From an uncultured Bacilli bacterium (GTDB lineage Bacteria > Bacillota_I > Bacilli_A > RF39 > UBA660), in the NCBI GenBank assembly GCA_947629395.1, contig CANRDQ010000050.1, forward strand, positions 1-6,682: DNA of 6,682 nt, given 5' to 3'. Positions 6,408 through 6,682 of this stretch are shown piece after piece; within the stretch, counting starts at the first letter, position 1; every line of letters starts with the position of its first letter. Both the position numbers and the translations under genes were made by a program. The notes under the pieces are model-generated. The model was given only the letters and a program-made list of their open reading frames with translations. It was not told where the DNA came from and made no database searches.

Positions 6408-6436
6408 TTGCTTAAAATATGTTTTTATGTTATAAT
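6408..6436 (+). promoter_or_regulatory. Strong extended -10 promoter of the attenuated 3' gene
   Basis: TTGCTT (6408-6413), a 17-nt spacer ending in TGt (6428-6430) and a consensus TATAAT (6431-6436) make this the best promoter in the window. Transcription would start near 6443, just before the ribosome binding site of the leader ORF. It begins seven bases after the M3-like stop codon, with no terminator between. Confidence 0.8.
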
Positions 6437-6466
6437 TTAGCTAGTTTTTGAAAGGGAGAGATTATT

Positions 6467-6535
6467 ATGTTTACAAGAATTTTTAATTTTAATCATTTAC
6501 ATCATAATAGTCTGCACTTGTTAATACGACATTAA
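6467..6535 (+). CDS. 22-codon His-rich leader peptide of a transcription attenuator
   Basis: A strong ribosome binding site (AAAGGGAGAG, 6451-6460) lies six bases before ATG 6467. The ORF ends at TAA 6533-6535. The 22-residue peptide begins MFTRIF and contains FNFNHLHHN at residues 6-14. Histidine makes up five of 22 residues (H10, H12, H13, H17, H22), with three Phe, three Asn and four Leu, and there are no acidic residues. Its 3' half encodes RNA segment 1 of the attenuator (6514-6521), so the ribosome's position decides the downstream fold. In classical attenuators, repeated codons of the sensed amino acid sit just upstream of segment 1, and the His codons at 6494-6505 fit that rule. Stalling caused by a ribosome-targeting antibiotic is an equal alternative. 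The peptide itself probably has no separate function. The translation signals and placement are seen; the role is inferred. Confidence 0.72.
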   Translation: MFTRIFNFNHLHHNSLHLLIRH

Positions 6536-6628
6536 AACGTTGTAGGTACAAGTGCTATTTGTAGTGCTTGTATCTAGCTTATAAATAAAGATTATTATGC
6601 TATACAGGTACTACTTGTATAGCTTTTT
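6514..6628 (+). promoter_or_regulatory. Ribosome-mediated transcription attenuator with five alternately pairing segments
   Basis: Five segments pair in an overlapping chain. 1:2 is GCACTTGT (6514-6521) with ACAAGTGC (6548-6555), plus an inner ACGAC/GTTGT helix (6526-6530/6539-6543). 2:3 is TACAAGTGC (6547-6555) with GTGCTTGTA (6564-6572), nine pairs including two G-U. 3:4 is 6567-6572 with 6603-6608 plus 6575-6578 with 6599-6602, ten pairs around a 2-nt bulge. 4:5 is the terminator (6599-6608/6614-6623). Neighbouring pairings exclude each other. Predicted logic: a ribosome reaching the leader stop covers segment 1, so 2:3 forms, 4 is free, and 4:5 terminates. A ribosome stalled near codons 10-13 leaves 1 free, so 1:2 forms, 3 is free, and 3:4 antiterminates. 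The pairings are seen in the sequence; the switching is inferred by analogy with trp/his-type attenuation. Confidence 0.78.
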
Positions 6629-6630
6629 AT
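6599..6630 (+). terminator. Intrinsic terminator upstream of the truncated 3' gene
   Basis: GCTATACAGG (6599-6608) and CTTGTATAGC (6614-6623) form a 10-bp stem with one G-U pair and a 5-nt loop, followed by TTTTTAT. It lies between the leader ORF and the next start codon, so it must be overcome for that gene to be expressed. Confidence 0.88.
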
Positions 6631-6662
6631 ATTGAATAAATTATTAAGAGGAGAGGATTATT

Positions 6663-6682
6663 ATGAAAATAAGAAATGTTAA
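6663..6682 (+). CDS. 5' end of a gene controlled by the attenuator (cut by the window edge)
   Basis: ATG at 6663 follows a strong purine-rich ribosome binding site (AGAGGAGAGG, 6647-6656) by six bases and lies 33 nt past the terminator. Only six full codons are present (MKIRNV), too few to identify the product. Such a start is compatible with many proteins, including the first strand of an ABC ATPase. Some ABC-F ribosome-protection genes of Bacillota are controlled by leader ORFs of this kind, but that is speculation here. The strong promoter, leader ORF and terminator show that expression is conditional. Confidence 0.65.

Noticed and set aside
6663..6682. Tet(M)-type ribosomal protection gene behind the attenuator
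   Set aside because: Such proteins begin roughly MKIINIG. The six codons here give MKIRNV followed by a codon starting AA (Lys or Asn), not Gly, so the match fails, although a different resistance class remains possible.

Overview
The window is a very AT-rich stretch of bacterial chromosome with tightly packed genes, strong purine-rich ribosome binding sites, a canonical T-box riboswitch and extended -10 promoters. It uses the standard bacterial code: TGG encodes Trp, the Nudix gene ends in TGA and the M3-like gene in TAG. Together these point to a low-GC Bacillota (Firmicutes), perhaps an uncultured gut Bacilli or Clostridia lineage. I cannot name the genus. There is no IS, phage module, CRISPR array, tRNA or rRNA gene.

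Layout. (1) Positions 1-1707: an inverted repeat and an extended -10 promoter lead into a two-gene unit, a cytoplasmic SxxK serine hydrolase of the beta-lactamase-like family followed 36 nt later by a Nudix hydrolase. (2) Positions 1704-3353: a promoter overlapping the Nudix stop codon drives a complete T-box riboswitch (stem I with apparent GAC/Asp specifier, stem II, stem IIA/B pseudoknot, stem III, antiterminator and terminator). It controls an archaeal-type, probably non-discriminating aspartyl-tRNA synthetase. A hairpin terminator shared with the convergent next gene closes this unit. (3) Positions 3352-3869, minus strand: a small HAD-type 5'(3')-deoxyribonucleotidase-like protein. (4) Positions 3866-6401: a back-to-back promoter drives an M18 aspartyl-type aminopeptidase and, 56 nt later, a compact HEFGH metallopeptidase resembling the M3 catalytic core. 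The two are probably one peptide-degrading operon. (5) Positions 6408-6682: a strong promoter, a 22-codon histidine-rich leader ORF and five RNA segments that form four successive, mutually exclusive pairings ending in an intrinsic terminator, then the first six codons of a further gene cut by the window edge.

Two separate RNA-level sensors lie within about 5 kb. The T-box reads uncharged tRNA directly. The 3' element looks like ribosome-mediated transcription attenuation, in which a stalled ribosome on the leader ORF would allow read-through. That second element is the most interesting part of the window, because neither its inducer (amino acid shortage or a ribosome-targeting drug) nor its target gene can be settled from what is present. 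The remaining genes are ordinary housekeeping or accessory hydrolases: peptide turnover, nucleotide clean-up and aminoacylation.
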